A stretch of 64,000 nucleotides of DNA from JAAXIE01 sp965204245 (GTDB taxonomy: Bacteria > Chloroflexota > Dehalococcoidia > Lucifugimonadales > JAAXIE01). Shown one piece after another: positions 16,898-26,585 of this stretch (its first letter is position 1; each line of letters starts with the position of its first letter). The translations under genes were made by a program, and so were the position numbers. The stretch spans positions 124,001 to 188,000 of the forward strand of contig CBDBED010000013.1 of the NCBI GenBank assembly GCA_965204245.1, read 5' to 3'. The notes beneath the pieces are model-generated. The model made no database searches and was not told the DNA's origin. It saw only the letters and a list, made by a program, of their open reading frames with translations.

Positions 16898-17870
16898 ATC
16901 CACGGCCCGGACCGAGTGGGCAAGGCGTGGGGCCTCGAAACCCAACCCCCCGCCCCGTCACTCCCGCGAAGGCGGGAATCCACGACCCGGACCGAGTGGG
17001 CAAGGGGTGGAGCCCCGAAACCTACCCACCTCCCCGTCATTCCCGCGAAGGTGGGAATCCACGACCCGGACCGAGTGGGCAAGGGGTGGAGCCCCTGAAC
17101 CCCACCCCCCGCCCCGTCATTCCCGCGGAGGCGGGAATCCACGGCCCTGACCGAGTGGGCCAGGGGTGGAGCCCCCGAAACCAACCCCCCGCCCCGTCAT
17201 TCCCGCGGAGGCGGGAATCCACGGCCCTGACCGAGTGGGCCAGGGGTGGAGCCCCCGAAACCCAACCCCCCGCCCCGTCACTCCCGCGAAGGCGTGAATC
17301 CACGTCCCTAACCGAGCGGGCAAGGCGTGGGGCCTCGAAACCCAACCCCCCGCCCCGTCACTCCCGCGAAGGCGGGAATCCACGGCCCGGACCGAGTGGG
17401 CAAGGGGTGGAGCCCCCGAAACCCAACTCCCGCCCCGTCATTCCCGCGGAGGCGGGAATCCACGGCCCTGACCGAGTGGGCAAGGGGTGGAGCCCTCGAA
17501 ACCCAACCCCCGCCCCGTCATTCCCGGGGAGGCGGGAATCCACGGCCCTGACCGAGTGGGCAAGGGGTGGAGCCCCCGAAACCCAACCCCTCCCCGTCAT
17601 TCCCGCGAAGGCGTGAATCCACGTCCCTGACCGAGTGGGCCAGGCGTGGAGCCCCGGAACCCAACCCACCGCCCCGTCATTCCCGCGGAGGCGGGAATCC
17701 ACGACCCGGACCGAGTGGGCAAGGGGTGGAACCCCCGAACCCCAACTCCCTCCCCGTCATTCCCGCGGAGGCGGGAATCCACGGCCTTGACCGAGTGGGC
17801 AAGGGGTGGAGCCCCGAACCCCACCTCCCTCCCCGTCATTCCCGCGGAGGCGGGAATCCACGTCCCGGAC
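16479..17870 (+). repeat. Tandem array of about 18 copies of a 79-81 bp repeat
   Basis: Copies start (at CATTCCC or CACTCCC) at 16481, 16560, 16639, 16719, 16799, 16879, 16959, 17038, 17118, 17198, 17279, 17359, 17439, 17519, 17598, 17678, 17758 and 17837, the last one cut short. Each has an inverted-repeat head, TTCCCGCGGAGGCGGGAA, then CCACGGCCCGGACCGAGTGG and a conserved GGGGTGGAGCCCC stretch. Because the whole unit is conserved there are no spacers, so it is not CRISPR. A period of about 80 rotates the reading frame each copy, which explains several long false reading frames on both strands. Confidence 0.93.
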
Positions 17871-18105
17871 TCGTAAACAACTAACCTTCCTCTAGGGAGT
17901 ATCGCCTCGCTCTCCCAACCATAACACCTAACCCTTTTCCATTCTCATCGCCTCGTGATACGCTCTTTGTACATGAGACCTTGTAGAAATCCTGATCCCT
18001 CGGTAACCTGAACGTCCCCAATCGCACGTTGGCCATCGGGCAACAACACATTCTATCCTTGCCCTGCCCCACCGCACCTGCAACTCCATCAAGCGCAACA
18101 GCACC

Positions 18106-18382
18106 ATGACCCTCCAAGACCGCCCCGAACACAACGAACTCCACGGCCTCCTATGGGTTGAGTGTCGCTCCGACCTAGTAGACCTCTTCGACGCCCAAAA
18201 AAGAGCTTCGGGATTGCTTGCTTGAGGAAAATGTGCGGCCCCATAGGATATGGGACAGCCTTGATAGACAAGTTTGTCGTTGGGAAGCAGGAAGATGGGT
18301 AGGATTCGGCCGTACATCCGAGCAGGAATCTAAGTTCGAGTCTGAATATAGCGATGCGTGGGAAGAACGATTCGGCGACTAA
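18106..18382 (+). pseudogene. Small unknown protein gene with one frameshift
   Basis: From ATG 18106 the frame reads MTLQDRPEHNELHGLLWVEC and stops after 39 residues. Past the A6 run at 18197-18202 a second frame gives a highly charged, protein-like stretch (KELRDCLLEENVRPHRIWD, SEYSDAWEERFGD) ending at TAA 18382. Removing one A joins them into a 91-residue protein. I do not recognise a family. The break is either a sequencing error, a mutation, or transcript slippage on the A run. It lies between the repeat array and the PAP2 gene. Confidence 0.52.
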
Positions 18383-18397
18383 GTGAGCTAGCGTCCT

Positions 18398-19012
18398 ATG
18401 TCCTCAATGCTCGGGGCCATCGCTTTACTCCCCCCCACCATCACCCTCTACACCCTAGCCCTCTTCCACCACATCCTCCCCGGAGACCAACCACTCCTCG
18501 ACGCCCTCCGCGTCCACCACCAAGGCTGGCGCGACTTCCTAGCCTGGTTCGACATCAACCCCATAGCCAGCCTCTCCATGACCGCCTTGCTCCTAGCCCT
18601 CTGCTTCACCCGCCGCGCAATACCCGACGCCCTAGCCGTCCTCCTCATCCTCCCTACCCAAGGCCTCGTCATCGTACTCCCCAAGCTCCTCATAGACAGG
18701 CCCCGCCCCGAAGGCCCCCTCTTCGGCGCCACCGACAGCTTCCCCAGCGGCACCGCCGCCACTTCCGTGCTCATCCTCGGCCTAGCCATCTACTTCGTCA
18801 GCCTTTACATAACCCCCAATCGCCTGCGCATCCCCCTTCAAGTAGCCCTGGCCGCGGCCATCATCGCCCTCAGCATCTTCCGCATCCTCTCCGGCGAACA
18901 CTACCCCAGCGATGTCCTCGCAGGCTGGCTCGCCGGCACCCTCTCCCTCCTAGCCATCATCGCCCTCCACCGTCGCCTGTACCCAGGGACCAGTGCCAAC
19001 TCTCCACCGTGA
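18398..19012 (+). CDS. PAP2-family membrane phosphatase
   Basis: 204 residues with about six hydrophobic spans. The three phosphatase motifs are present: KLLIDRPRP, SFPSGTAATS and RILSGEHYPSDVLAG. In typical PAP2 enzymes the second motif is PSGH; here His is replaced by Thr, which removes a proposed general acid. The first Arg-Pro and the third His-x3-Asp are intact. Substrates in the family are undecaprenyl pyrophosphate or phosphatidic acid at the membrane. ATG 18398 lacks a clear ribosome site; ATG 18407 is possible. Confidence 0.82.
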   Translation: MSSMLGAIALLPPTITLYTLALFHHILPGDQPLLDALRVHHQGWRDFLAWFDINPIASLSMTALLLALCFTRRAIPDALAVLLILPTQGLVIVLPKLLIDRPRPEGPLFGATDSFPSGTAATSVLILGLAIYFVSLYITPNRLRIPLQVALAAAIIALSIFRILSGEHYPSDVLAGWLAGTLSLLAIIALHRRLYPGTSANSPP

Positions 19013-19032
19013 CCCCCATGCCACTTTTCCCG

Positions 19033-19061
19033 TTGACTGCCAAGAATATACGTTCTATACT
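19033..19061 (+). promoter_or_regulatory. Near-consensus sigma-70 promoter without an obvious gene
   Basis: TTGACT (19033-19038), a 17-base spacer and TATACT (19056-19061): 5 of 6 matches at each hexamer with ideal spacing. The nearest supported start downstream is 19639, giving a leader of about 570 bases, so it may drive a small RNA or be a leftover of an inserted element. Confidence 0.5.
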
Positions 19062-19311
19062 CAAGATAGATGCGCAGGGACTGCCCCCCTACATCTCGGC
19101 CCCCGTCTTCCTTTGGACCGGGTGCCCGTTTTTCAAAAAAATCCAAGGCGAAGATAATGCGAACATATTCCATGATGTGGACAGATGCGGTGCTGCCAAG
19201 CAAGCTGCTCGTCCCTGACACTGTGGCCCCGCGTCGCGTATGCAACACGAGACGCTACAAAAAAATGTTTTCGCCCATCGTCCTTGCCTCCGTCCTATCT
19301 GCGCAGCTACG

Positions 19312-19341
19312 AATCCCGGTGTATACCAATACACCGGGATT
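19312..19341. repeat. 13 bp perfect inverted repeat
   Basis: AATCCCGGTGTAT (19312-19324) and ATACACCGGGATT (19329-19341) are separated by ACCA. The right arm merges with the first of the 33 bp direct repeats. It could be an insertion-sequence end or a stable hairpin. Confidence 0.65.
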
Positions 19342-19463
19342 GCCACGGATATGTCAAAAAGTGCAATGGGATGTGCGCCGGAATGTCATCGTTACGTAAT
19401 GGGATGTGCGCCGGAATGTCACCGTTATGAACTCGGATTTGCGCCGTATGTGCATCGGATTAC
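19332..19463 (+). repeat. Four degenerate 33 bp direct repeats (possible IS end)
   Basis: Two near-identical copies begin at 19365 and 19398 (GGGATGTGCGCCGGAATGTC core), with weaker copies from about 19332 and 19430. Multiple short terminal repeats of this kind are found at the ends of IS21-type elements, where transposase binds. No transposase is present, so the assignment is an inference. Confidence 0.5.
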
Positions 19464-19638
19464 CACCGGAAGTCGCACAACGTCTCCAAACCATGGAGCC
19501 CCCCGCTGCGAATTCGAGCCCGCGATTGCGCGTCTCTTCCAACTTCCCCGTCCCATCCTCCACGCGTGTACAATGACCCTTCAACACCGAGCCTGCCTGC
19601 AACGGTCAGGTCCCGGCTCACACGATTGGAGCGTAGTC

Positions 19639-20634
19639 ATGCGTAGTATCGACATCCACGCCCATAACGTGCCCCGCAGCGTCGTCAACATCCGCGACGG
19701 AGGTGACTGGCACGGCTTCACCGTCGAGAAGGGTGGGCCCACCGGCCGCCTCTTCCTCACCCGGGGCCAAGACCGCGGTTGGCTTCACCCCATGATGCTC
19801 TGGACCACCGAGGAACGCCTCATGGACATGGACTCCAAGGGTGTCGATGTCCATGTCCTCTCCACATGGGTCGGCCTCTACAACTATCATCTCGACTCAA
19901 CCATCGCCCAAGCCACCTCCCGCGACTGCAACGACGACATCGCTGCCGTATCCAAGGCATACCCCTCCCGCTACGCCGGACTCGCAACCCTCCCCATGCA
20001 GGACGTGGGTATGGCCGTCGCCGAGCTTGAGCGCTGCATGGCTGCCGGCTTCAAGGGCTGCATGATTAACGACCACGTCAACGGCCGCACCCTCGACGAG
20101 CCCGAGTTCCTTCCCTTCTGGGCCGCCGCTGAGCGCACCGGTGCCCTCGTTTGCTTCCACCAAGAAAACGAGACCATGGTCACCACCCGCTCCGGCGGCA
20201 AGTACCACCTCCACAACAGTATCGGCAACCTTGCCGATCGTGCCGTCACCTTCGCCCTCCTCGTCTTCGGCGGAGTCATGGACCGCTTCCCCGACCTCAA
20301 GGTCCTCCTCATGCACGGCGGCGGTTACACCTGCTTTGGCCTCGGACGCATGGACCGCGGCTGGCAGACTAACCCCTACGCCCGCGCCAACCTCAGCAAG
20401 CCTCCCAGCACCTACGCCAAGCGCTTCTACTACGACTGCCTCATCCACTCCGAGCAGTCCCTGCGCTTCATCCTAGACACCGTCGGCCCCGACCGCGTCA
20501 CCTTCGGCACCGACTGGCCCTTCAACATGGACGTCGACTGGCCCGTCTCCTGGATCATGGGCATGGAAACCCTCTCCACCGAGGAGAAAGAGGCTATCCT
20601 GTGGAAAAACCTCGAAAAACTCCTTAATATCTAA
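19639..20634 (+). CDS. ACMSD-type amidohydrolase, copy 2
   Basis: 331 residues from ATG 19639; the frame is open further upstream through the repeats but has no family similarity there. It is a clear paralogue of the 13.8 kb gene, with the same length and blocks: MRSIDIHAHNVP, YNYHLDSTIAQATSRDCND, MINDHVNGRTLDEPEFLPFW, MHGGGYTCFGLGRMDRGW and GTDWPFNMD. The metal HxH and the late Asp are kept. The substrate is probably a related aromatic or ring-opened acid. The next gene downstream, 56 bp away, is a VOC protein of extradiol-dioxygenase type, which fits an aromatic degradation unit. Confidence 0.88.
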   Translation: MRSIDIHAHNVPRSVVNIRDGGDWHGFTVEKGGPTGRLFLTRGQDRGWLHPMMLWTTEERLMDMDSKGVDVHVLSTWVGLYNYHLDSTIAQATSRDCNDDIAAVSKAYPSRYAGLATLPMQDVGMAVAELERCMAAGFKGCMINDHVNGRTLDEPEFLPFWAAAERTGALVCFHQENETMVTTRSGGKYHLHNSIGNLADRAVTFALLVFGGVMDRFPDLKVLLMHGGGYTCFGLGRMDRGWQTNPYARANLSKPPSTYAKRFYYDCLIHSEQSLRFILDTVGPDRVTFGTDWPFNMDVDWPVSWIMGMETLSTEEKEAILWKNLEKLLNI

Positions 20635-20689
20635 CCTACGTCTGGAACCTGCGACTAGCGAAGTTGCGAAGAAAACTAGGAGGAATCTC

Positions 20690-21187
20690 ATGGGCGTAAC
20701 TCGACTGGGGCACGTTGGAATCTATTGCGACGACCTCATGAAGATGCGGGACTTCTACTCCCGCGTGGTTGGCCTCACTATCACCGACGAGGACCACGAC
20801 CTCGGCATCGTCTTCCTCAGCGCCAACCCCGACTGGGAGCATCACGAACTGGCCTTGGCTAGAGTCCGCGAGGGCCAGGGAGCCACCAAGTTCGTGCAGC
20901 AGCTTTCCTTCAAGATCGACTCGCTGGATGACCTGCGCGACTTCACCCACCGCCTCGAAGAAGAACCCGAGGTCAGGATCGAGCGCACCGTCACCCACGG
21001 TATCTCCTGCAGCGTCTACTTCTTCGACCCTGAGGAAAACAGGGTAGAGTTGTACTACACCACCCCCTATCACATCCGCCAGCCTCTTGGTGCCCACATC
21101 GACGTGGATTCCTCCGACGAGGAACTGCTCCAATACTCCGAGTCCTTCTTGGCAACCATGGGGCCGCCCCAAGGTGCCACTCTCTAG
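20690..21187 (+). CDS. VOC-family protein, extradiol dioxygenase-like
   Basis: 165 residues from ATG 20690, with AACTAGGAGG as an excellent ribosome site. Candidate metal ligands are His in RLGHVGIYCDDL and Glu in ENRVELYYTTPYH. The block between them (MRDFYSRVVGLTITDED, GIVFLSANPDWEHHELAL) resembles catechol-2,3-dioxygenase-type VOC domains. A C-terminal acidic tail follows. It lies directly after the second amidohydrolase gene, so the two probably act on one aromatic substrate. Confidence 0.82.
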   Translation: MGVTRLGHVGIYCDDLMKMRDFYSRVVGLTITDEDHDLGIVFLSANPDWEHHELALARVREGQGATKFVQQLSFKIDSLDDLRDFTHRLEEEPEVRIERTVTHGISCSVYFFDPEENRVELYYTTPYHIRQPLGAHIDVDSSDEELLQYSESFLATMGPPQGATL

Positions 21188-21220
21188 TCCGCCTTAAGCG
21201 GTAACCATAGGAGACAACGA

Positions 21221-21574
21221 ATGGGGTCCTTCAGTGTAAGGATTCAGGTGGGGAGTACTTTGGGAGGCGACCTTCACGAAGTGAACGCCCTCGTCGATAC
21301 GGGGGCGACCCATACCGTGTTGCCCGATGCCTTCCTACGGCTGTTGAGTATAGAGACCCCATACGTATGCCATGTATCCGTCGGGGGCGGGGACGTTCAA
21401 CAGTGGTCCATGGGTACGGCTAGAATTGCATGCGAAGGCCGTCTGGCCCCTTGCCCGGTCTTGTCTTCTCCAGACGGAGATGAGTATCTGCTGGGAGCTA
21501 CTTCCCTTGAGACTCTGTGCTTCCAGGTCGACCCCATGGAGCAAGTGCTCATCCCCGCCTTGGCGCGTCCTTGA
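21221..21574 (+). CDS. Retropepsin-like aspartic protease domain protein
   Basis: 117 residues from ATG 21221, after CATAGGAGAC. It has the single-domain clan AA features: the catalytic Asp in NALVDTGATHTVLPDAFL near residue 28 and the hydrophobic-hydrophobic-Gly motif EYLLGATSLE near residue 92. Such proteins work as homodimers, one Asp per subunit. No signal peptide is seen. Stand-alone copies are common in bacteria that also carry many small toxin-like genes, but the role is unknown. Confidence 0.72.
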   Translation: MGSFSVRIQVGSTLGGDLHEVNALVDTGATHTVLPDAFLRLLSIETPYVCHVSVGGGDVQQWSMGTARIACEGRLAPCPVLSSPDGDEYLLGATSLETLCFQVDPMEQVLIPALARP

Positions 21575-21646
21575 AGCCGCAGCAGTGTGAACGCCGCAAA
21601 CCCAACCCTTCTTACAAGAGGCAGCCGTCTTGGTTGGTAGGATGGG

Positions 21647-21655
21647 TGCTATAAT
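21647..21655 (+). promoter_or_regulatory. Extended -10 promoter for the acs gene
   Basis: TGCTATAAT: a TG one base before a perfect TATAAT at 21650-21655, without a convincing -35. The acs ATG follows 67 bases later. The same extended -10 word precedes the carboxymuconolactone decarboxylase-family gene at 50.3 kb. Confidence 0.5.
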
Positions 21656-21722
21656 GCGAAATCTGGCGCACAGCTCGTCCACGGCCCGCCATTAGGTCCG
21701 CTATGCTACGGAGGAATGCCCC

Positions 21723-23623
<1,901 letters not shown>

Positions 23624-23663
23624 GCACCAAGACCAACCGAAGGAATCGGCGAGGAAGGGCTAA

Positions 23664-24791
23664 ATGAAGGTCTACTATTTCAGCGAGTTCCCCTATCACG
23701 AGTACGACGACGAGGAGTCGCTAAAGTACGACTCTCTGCGGGTCGTCTTCCCCAACAGCCACTTCGACCCCGATGCAGCCCACGGCCTGTTCCAACGGTA
23801 CATCGAAGAAGCGATTCACTGCGAGGAGATGGGTTTCGACGGCGTGATGGTCAACGAGCACCACACCACCCCTTCCAGCATGAACGTCTCTGTGAACATA
23901 ACCGCTGGAATCCTCGCCCAACAAACGCAGAACCTCAAGATCCTTCTCATGGGCAATCTGATACCGATGCACGACAACCCCATCCGAGTCGCGGAAGAAG
24001 TCGCCATGCTGGACGTTATCTCCGGCGGACGTATCATCTCCGGTTTCGTCCGTGGCGTATGGGCCGAGACTTGGGCTGGCAACATCCGTCCCACCGACAA
24101 CCGCGAGCGGTTCCAGGAATGCCATGACCTTATCGTGAAGGCATGGACCGAGCCCGGACCCTTCCGTTGGGAAGGCAAGCACTACCAGTACCGCGTGGTG
24201 AACCCGTGGATGGTCCCTGTGCAAAAGCCCCACCCTCCAGTGTGGGTGCCTGGCTCCAGCAGCCCTGAGACAGCCGAGTTCGCAGCACGACGCCAGTACA
24301 CCTACGTTGCTTTCCTAGCCCCAGTGGACGTGACTGCCGACCTGTTCGACTACTACCGTGAAATAGCATCTGAAGAAGGCTATGAACCCAGCCCGGACAA
24401 CTTTGGCTACCTCATCTGCTGCTACGTGGGCGAGACCGAGGAGGAAGCCCAGAGAGAAGCCGAGCATTTCGTTTGGCGCATGGGCCCCACTGGCAGGGCA
24501 CCCCGCCACCTATTGGTGCCCCCCGGCTACCTCACTGAGTCCGGCGTGAAAATGCAGCAGCGTCGCAACAAGCCGCTGGCTCTCCAAAGTTTCCAAGAGC
24601 TACAGGACAATTACCACATCGTGGCAGGAACCCCCGACCAAGTCATCGAAAAACTGCGACACCTCAAGGACACCCTGGGAATGGGTCACCTGATCTTCTA
24701 CGGGCAGGAGTCGCGTATGGGCCACGAAGCAGCCATGCGCAACATAGACCTGTTCGGCAAAGAGGTGATGCCCGTCGTCCGCCAGTGGTAG
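23664..24791 (+). CDS. LLM-class flavin-dependent monooxygenase
   Basis: 375 residues, luciferase-like. Seen: MKVYYFSEFPYHEYDDEES, the NEHH block (FDGVMVNEHHTTPSSM) near residue 62, DVISGGRIISGFVRGV and PPVWVPGSSSPETAEFAARR. Relatives oxidise sulfonates, long-chain alkanes or F420-dependent substrates. It is co-oriented with acs and probably in the same transcript, and ends in a hairpin shared with the convergent gamma-glutamyltransferase-family gene. Confidence 0.88.
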   Translation: MKVYYFSEFPYHEYDDEESLKYDSLRVVFPNSHFDPDAAHGLFQRYIEEAIHCEEMGFDGVMVNEHHTTPSSMNVSVNITAGILAQQTQNLKILLMGNLIPMHDNPIRVAEEVAMLDVISGGRIISGFVRGVWAETWAGNIRPTDNRERFQECHDLIVKAWTEPGPFRWEGKHYQYRVVNPWMVPVQKPHPPVWVPGSSSPETAEFAARRQYTYVAFLAPVDVTADLFDYYREIASEEGYEPSPDNFGYLICCYVGETEEEAQREAEHFVWRMGPTGRAPRHLLVPPGYLTESGVKMQQRRNKPLALQSFQELQDNYHIVAGTPDQVIEKLRHLKDTLGMGHLIFYGQESRMGHEAAMRNIDLFGKEVMPVVRQW

Positions 24792-24797
24792 GGTAGT

Positions 24798-24820
24798 CTG
24801 GTAGGCTGTGGGCCTACCAG
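24798..24820. terminator. Bidirectional hairpin between convergent genes
   Basis: CTGGTAGGC (24798-24806), loop TGTGG, GCCTACCAG (24812-24820): nine perfect pairs. It lies across the stop of the minus-strand gene and just after that of the plus-strand gene. No strong T run follows. Confidence 0.5.
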
Positions 24821-26418
24821 CCCATCGCCCCGCCGTCCTTGCGGGGTTCCGAGCCGCCATGGAGCAGGCCGGTGTCAGGGTCCCGGGCGATGACTTGCCC
24901 TCCCCCGAATATGACCCTCTGGTAGCCGCCTAGGGTCACCATGTTGTGACCCCGGCGTCCCAAGTCTTGGACTACCGCAGGATCCAGCCCCTCTTCCACA
25001 GCCACGCCACGGCCTAGTTGGATGCTGAATCGCAGGGCGTTCAGGGCTGCCTGCGGGTCGAGGCCGAAGTCGATCATGTTGCATAAGACTTGAAGCTGGC
25101 CTTGAGGCTGCTGGAAAGCCCCCATGACGCCGTAACTGAGCCAGAGATCATTTCCCCGGGTGACCATACCGGGGATGATGGTATGGTAGGGGCGCTTGCC
25201 CGGTTCCAGAGCGTTGAGGTGGTTGGGGTCCAGGGAAAAGAGAGAACCACGGTTGTGGAGGCACATGTTCGTGCCCGGCACGACCATGCCGGTGCCGAAT
25301 CCTTCGTAGACGCTGTTGATGAAGGAGCAGGCGTTGCCTTGGCCATCCACGGCGGTAATGTAGACCGTGTCGCTGCCTAGGTTGAACTCGCCTGACGGGG
25401 CCTCGGCCATTGCCTTGCCAGCGGTCACGAGTGAAGCACGTTCCTTGGCGTAGTCCTTGGATAGCAACTGGTCGAGGGGTATGCGCACCTTGGCCGGGTC
25501 GGCCACGTAGCGGAGGGCATCGGCATAGGCGAGGCGCATCGATTCGATAAGGTGGTGGTAGGTGTCGGCAGTCTGGAAGCCCAACCCTGCGACATCGAAG
25601 TTCTCGGCGATGTTCAGCCCCATGAGGACGGCCATGCCGGCGCCGTTGGGCGGGCATTGCCAGCAGGTGTATCCGCGGTAGTCGGTGCTTATGGGTTCGT
25701 CCCAAGTGGAAGTATGCCCGGCTAGGTCTTCCGGGGCGAGCCAGCCTCCGCATTCCTGGACGTATTCGGCGATATGCTTGGCTAGGGGGCTGCGGTAGAA
25801 GGCATCGGGGCCCCCGTCGGCTACGTCGCGCAGGACTTTGGCCATGCCGGGAAGGCGCATCATGTCGCCCTCGCGGGGGGCGCGACCATCGATGAGAAGT
25901 TCCTCGCCGGAGGGGTATTGCATGAGGACGGGAACGGCTGCTTCCCAGAGCTTGGAGATGACTGCGGTGATGGCGAATCCATCCTCGGCGTAACGGATGG
26001 CAGGCTGGAGCAGGTCGGCGAGGGTCATGGTGCCGTAGGCGTCGATGAGCTTCTGCCAGCCGTCCACAGTCCCGGGTACGGAGACTGCATAGGGGCTGTG
26101 GACCGGTATGCGGGAGACTCCCTGGGAGCGCAGTTCGTCGATGTTGGCGGCTGCTGGGGCGCGACCGCTGCCGTTCAAGGCTCGCACCTTCCGCTCTCGG
26201 TCCATCCACACAAGAGCGAAGAGGTCGCCGCAAAGGCCGGTGGAAACGGGCTCCACCACTGCCAAGGTGGCTGCCATGCCTACGCACGCATCAACGGCGT
26301 TTCCTCCCTCCATCAGGATGCGGAGCCCGGTGGATGCCGCAACCGGCTGGCTAGTGGCCACCATGCCGTTTTTGGCTAGGATTTGCGAGCGACGGGAATC
26401 GAACCACGATGCCATCAA
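24814..26418 (-). CDS. Gamma-glutamyltransferase-family Ntn hydrolase (candidate oxamate amidohydrolase)
   Basis: 534 residues and no signal peptide, so a cytosolic member. Family blocks are MVATSQPVAASTGLRILMEG, NAVDACVGMAATLAVVEP, PPNGAGMAVLMGLNI, the cleavage and nucleophile site GSDTVYITAVDGQGNACSF (Thr351) and GFGTGMVVPGTN. These proenzymes self-cleave so that the Thr becomes N-terminal. Gamma-glutamyl transfer or hydrolysis is the default reading, but this family also includes the oxamate amidohydrolase HpxW. The gene is divergent from an operon with DUF2877 and FdrA, the oxamate carbamoyltransferase set, which favours the oxamate option. That assignment is inference. Confidence 0.88.
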   Translation of the reverse strand: MMASWFDSRRSQILAKNGMVATSQPVAASTGLRILMEGGNAVDACVGMAATLAVVEPVSTGLCGDLFALVWMDRERKVRALNGSGRAPAAANIDELRSQGVSRIPVHSPYAVSVPGTVDGWQKLIDAYGTMTLADLLQPAIRYAEDGFAITAVISKLWEAAVPVLMQYPSGEELLIDGRAPREGDMMRLPGMAKVLRDVADGGPDAFYRSPLAKHIAEYVQECGGWLAPEDLAGHTSTWDEPISTDYRGYTCWQCPPNGAGMAVLMGLNIAENFDVAGLGFQTADTYHHLIESMRLAYADALRYVADPAKVRIPLDQLLSKDYAKERASLVTAGKAMAEAPSGEFNLGSDTVYITAVDGQGNACSFINSVYEGFGTGMVVPGTNMCLHNRGSLFSLDPNHLNALEPGKRPYHTIIPGMVTRGNDLWLSYGVMGAFQQPQGQLQVLCNMIDFGLDPQAALNALRFSIQLGRGVAVEEGLDPAVVQDLGRRGHNMVTLGGYQRVIFGGGQVIARDPDTGLLHGGSEPRKDGGAMGW

Positions 26419-26450
26419 GACTCCTTTGGAAACGCCGGTTGTGGACCGCT

Positions 26451-26468
26451 GGGTATATTAGCATACCC
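26451..26468. promoter_or_regulatory. Palindrome in a divergent intergenic region (candidate operator)
   Basis: GGGTAT-ATTAGC-ATACCC lies between the gamma-glutamyltransferase-family gene (starts 26418, minus) and the MBL-DUF2877-FdrA operon (starts 26586, plus). Its position, 33 bp from one start in a 167 bp shared control region, suits a regulator binding site. No regulator gene is adjacent. Confidence 0.4.
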
Positions 26469-26585
26469 CTTGGCATCACTACGGAGAAGTATGCCCCTGC
26501 TGCTGCAATAGGGTGGGTAGAGTGCGGTGGCTAAGCGTGGTAAGTTAGGGTCTGCCAGAGGATCCATATTAGGAGGAAGCACTCT

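Larger units (their letters stand above)
19013..19638. other. Gene-free 626 bp stretch with repeats and an orphan promoter
   Basis: No convincing gene is seen on either strand. The stretch holds a near-consensus promoter (19033-19061), a 13 bp inverted repeat (19312-19341) and four degenerate 33 bp direct repeats (19332-19463). Its base composition is less C-rich than the flanking genes. It looks like the scar of a mobile element. Confidence 0.5.

Noticed and set aside
16687..17616. Long proline- and arginine-rich protein of about 309 residues and similar frames on both strands
   Set aside because: They are translations of the 80 bp repeat array; the frame rotates with each copy, so all frames are open.
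16479..17870. CRISPR array
   Set aside because: The 18 units are conserved along their whole 80 bp; there are no variable spacers and no cas genes in the window.
18197..18203. Programmed -1 frameshift at A AAA AAG
   Set aside because: The downstream frame is +1 relative to the upstream frame, so a -1 slip does not join them.
19240..19638. N-terminal extension of the second amidohydrolase
   Set aside because: The extension reads the direct repeats of the possible IS scar. The paralogue at 13.8 kb starts at the equivalent of ATG 19639 and both are then 331 residues.
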